Source: Antilocapra americana
Taxonomy: Eukaryota > Chordata > Mammalia > Artiodactyla > Antilocapridae
NCBI GenBank assembly: GCA_007570785.1
Contig: ML664152.1
Span: 1,488,911 to 1,552,910, forward strand
Length of the DNA: 64,000 nucleotides
Direction of reading: 5' to 3'
Part shown: piece by piece, positions 61,421-64,000 of the stretch
How positions within the stretch are numbered: position 1 is the stretch's first letter
How the letters are laid out: each line of letters starts with the position of its first letter
Position numbers and translations under genes: made by a program
The notes under the pieces: model-generated
The model's input: only the letters and a program-made list of their open reading frames with translations
What the model was told of the DNA's origin: nothing
Databases searched by the model: none

Positions 61421-63120
61421 CTGCAGTGTTTCTCCCGTCGCCTCAGCAACACCTGCCCCTACCGCTGCCTACGGCAGCACCCGGGGTTTCGGGCTCCAAA
61501 CCTCGGGGGGTACAGCCCTGCGTTTATTTGAGAAGGTGACTGTAACCAGGGGATTGGCCCTCGGGTCCTGAGTCCAATAGGGCAGCGGAAAGGAGGGCGA
61601 TTTGAACAAAGACGTTACTCACCAGGGGGCGGCGGTTGGAGGAAAGGGCAGCTGGGCTTCTCCTGTCCACCCTTTCGGCCACAGTGGCCGCCTCGTGGCA
61701 GCCCACCCCGCCTCGCGGCCTTCACGGCCTCGGGGCCCAGCACCGTCGTGTCCCCAGGCCCCAGTCCCCACGTTGTACCCCTTCTGGAACCCTCCCAGGA
61801 TATGGGCCCTGCACCCCCAAGAGGCCTCTGCCCTGGAGCTCCAGCCCCCAAGACCTGGTCCGGGAGGCCCCTCTCCCTGCTGGAGGTCCAGTTGCACCCC
61901 ACCCTAGCCTTCCAGGCTCCCCCAACCCCTTCACCCCACTCTCCCCCAGCCTCCACCACTCTGAGAGCTCTGTCTGGTCAATTCTTCTTACTCAGGCCTG
62001 TGCTCCCAACCCCCACCTGACCGCCTGACCTCAGTCCCTCCCTCCGCCAGGCAGCTGCTAAAGGGGTCCTGTCCTCAGACCACCCACAGGCCTCTCCAGG
62101 CAACCAGAGCCCCTCACTTCGGCCTCTTAGAGTAAACTCACATTTCCCTGAATCTGATCCCCTCACAGTTTGCAAAAAACAGCGTCCCTAATGCCATCAA
62201 AATCAGGGGTCATGGGGCCATTGTCCTTAGCTTAGTATCTCTGCTAAGCCCTCTGGGTTCGCCCCCTTCCTTCTCCTTGCCACCTCCTGATCCTGGTTCA
62301 CCTCCTGCCTGGATCCCTGAGCCATGTCTGCAGTGCAGACTCTGGGCCTCTCCATGCCTTGCTGGGCTTTCCCTGCATCATCGGCACCCCCAACCTCACT
62401 ATCTCTCAGCCTAGCTCAGCCTAGAAACCAAGCCCCTGGTCTGGCCCCCTCCACACCCTCCCGTGTGTATCTACCCACTCTCGACCACCACCTCCCCAGG
62501 TCCTGGCAAGCAAGCTGCTCCTGAAGCCTCTTGCAATGGCCCACAGCCCCACCTTTCCTCCCTCCTTCTACCTTCTCCCTCCCCCACAGCCCTGCAGCCC
62601 TAGCAGAGGGCCTGCTGGGATTTCAGTCCCATGGCATCGTCCCCCTTCCCCGTCAGCTTCAGTCTTCAAAGGCTGATAGGTGCTGCTGGGCACCCCAGGC
62701 CGTGTCTGCCCTGTCTTGCTGCGCCTGTCCACCTGGTCACCCCTCTGTCATCACCGGCTTCCGAACCTGGAGTCCTTCTCCTAGTCCCAAGAAAAGGGTG
62801 CTCATGGCCCATGGCGGTGAGGAGAGAAAGCAACTTGGAGGATTATGAGTACATTTTTTAAAAACGAAAGAGAACAGCATTGAATAGAAATGTGAAACTT
62901 GTTGTCTCTGTGGATAGAAGGCTTGGGTGGGGTCCATATGCATGTGAGTCTGTCAGTGGGTGTGTGTGTAGGGGATGCATGAGTCTGTGTGTGAGCAGTT
63001 TCTATGAGTGTGTGTTGCTGTGTGCATGTGTGTCTGTCAGTGTTGTTAGTGGACAGAGCTTGGGTCTGCTTGCCTGATCACAGCAAAGCCAACCTACTGA
63101 TGCTGTGTTGTGATGAAGGA
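61421..63120. other. intergenic DNA upstream of COL18A1
   Basis: Pyrimidine-rich on the plus strand from 61.7 to 62.8 kb, with only chance open frames. TG-rich simple repeat at about 62955-63055. I saw no exon or RNA gene. Confidence 0.6.
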
Positions 63121-63130
63121 AAGTACAGTG

Positions 63131-63472
63131 GTTTTTTTTTTAATTAAGAATTATTTATTTGTTTATTTTGGCTGTGCTGGGTCTTCATTGCTATGCGTGG
63201 GCTTTCTCTAGTTGCTGCCAGTAGGGGCTGCTCTTTGTTGTGGAGGGCAGGTTTCTCATTGTGGTGGCTTCTGCTCTTGTGAATAGCATGGGCTCTAGGG
63301 CGCGTTGGCCTCAGTAGTTGCAGCTTGAGGGCTCTGGAGCACGGGCTCAGTAGTTATGGCACACAGGCTTAGCTGCTCCACAGCATGTGGGATCTTCCTG
63401 GACCAGAGATTGAACCAGTGTCCTCTGCATTGGCAGGCTGATTCTTAACTGATGAACCACCAGGGGAGCCCC
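63131..63472 (-). mobile_element. CHR-type tRNA SINE, with 7-bp target duplication
   Basis: In reverse orientation: poly-T start with taattaagaattatttattt, body ttggctgtgctgggtcttca and head gatgaaccaccaggggagcc. The 7-mer tacagtg is found at 63124-63130 and 63473-63479. Confidence 0.88.
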
Positions 63473-63479
63473 TACAGTG

Positions 63480-63990
63480 ATTATTATTGCAGGTGCCAAA
63501 CAAGGAAACCAGGCAGCTCATGTTCAAAAGACCCAAACTACCCGATGGCTTTCAGAGAAGGGAGTGTTTGGGTTGAGGGCTGCAGCTCATGGGCTTTCTT
63601 CTGATTGGTTGATGGTGAGGTAATCAGGAGTCAGTATCATCAACCTTCTGTCCAAGCCAGTTTGGGGTCTGCATACTTGTGGTCAGCATGTGGTCCCCCT
63701 CCTCCACCTGGGTGGGGTCTTGGTTTCTGCAGGACAAAGATATGGGTCAGATTGCTGTGCTCATACCTCAAGGAGAAGCTAGGACCCTGCTTTATCACTG
63801 ACCATTGTTGGAGCTATCATCGCTGCTGTGGACTGGCTGTTTCTCCTTTGTTTCTGGTTCCTTGGCTTCTCTAATTAGTAACTGCTCTAATCTCAGCTTT
63901 TTCTTCAAACAAGGACCAGGGAACACAGGAGGGCTTTTGTGCCCTGCAGGGCCCCGCAGGGTCCTGTGGGACTTCAGTGTGTTCAGTGTC
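63480..63990 (+). repeat. probable interspersed retroelement segment
   Basis: The text gattggttgatggtgaggta, agtatcatcaaccttctgtc and tctcagctttttcttcaaac recurs, to my recollection, in many ruminant intergenic regions. I cannot name the family with certainty (LTR or LINE 3' UTR). Confidence 0.4.
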
Positions 63991-64000
63991 CTGTGTGTGT

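Noticed and set aside
1..64000. CRISPR array, operon, prophage or bacterial insertion sequence
   Set aside because: Spaced repeats (for example 39.2-39.5 kb) have no unique spacers. Base composition, introns and ruminant SINEs/LINEs identify mammalian nuclear DNA.

Overview
This is a piece of a ruminant, most likely bovid, nuclear genome. Tissue-type markers for the clade are the interspersed repeats: BovB (RTE) LINE copies, Bov-tA and BOV-A2 SINEs with AGC tails, CHR-type tRNA SINEs and cetartiodactyl-style L1 remnants. There are no operons or prokaryotic features. Almost every open frame longer than 60 codons is a chance frame in GC-rich intron sequence.

The window holds the 5' third of one gene, COL18A1 (collagen XVIII alpha 1, the endostatin precursor), on the minus strand, so transcription runs from right to left. 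Six exons can be placed with consensus splice sites and matching phases: exon 1 (61042-61052) and exon 2 (60846-60940) encode the signal peptide of the short isoform; exon 3 (20551-22015) is the alternative first coding exon of the longer isoforms and carries its own signal peptide, a mucin-like acidic NC11 segment and a frizzled-type cysteine-rich domain; exon 4 (9553-10100) encodes the laminin-G/thrombospondin-N-like domain shared by all isoforms; exon 5 (2294-2383) and exon 6 (1411-1470) encode the end of that domain and an acidic linker. Exons 2 and 3 both end in phase 1 and both join exon 4. The triple-helical region and endostatin lie beyond the left edge.

The two promoters are about 39 kb apart. 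The upstream one (around 61.05-61.26 kb) is a TATA-less CpG island with several GC boxes. The downstream one lies just right of 22.016 kb and contains a 65-nt almost pure C tract (G on the mRNA strand). A second usable donor inside exon 3, at 21298/21297, has the right phase to generate the middle isoform that lacks the frizzled domain.

The rest is intron and about 2.9 kb of upstream intergenic DNA. Intron 3 (10.1-20.55 kb) contains a 3.7-kb L1 relic split by two BovB and two SINE insertions, followed by a small local family of direct and inverted repeats. The 38.7-kb interval between the two promoters contains a nested LINE cluster (27.1-30.5 kb), MaLR LTR relics, a 23-bp minisatellite, CA/TG arrays and a 2-kb BovB copy that is interrupted by a 100-N assembly gap. 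The same 197 bases occur on both sides of that gap, so it is probably a false duplication. I found no undescribed multi-gene system here; the points of interest are ruminant-specific changes in the collagen XVIII N-terminal region, the promoter homopolymer, the assembly artefact and the repeat nesting.
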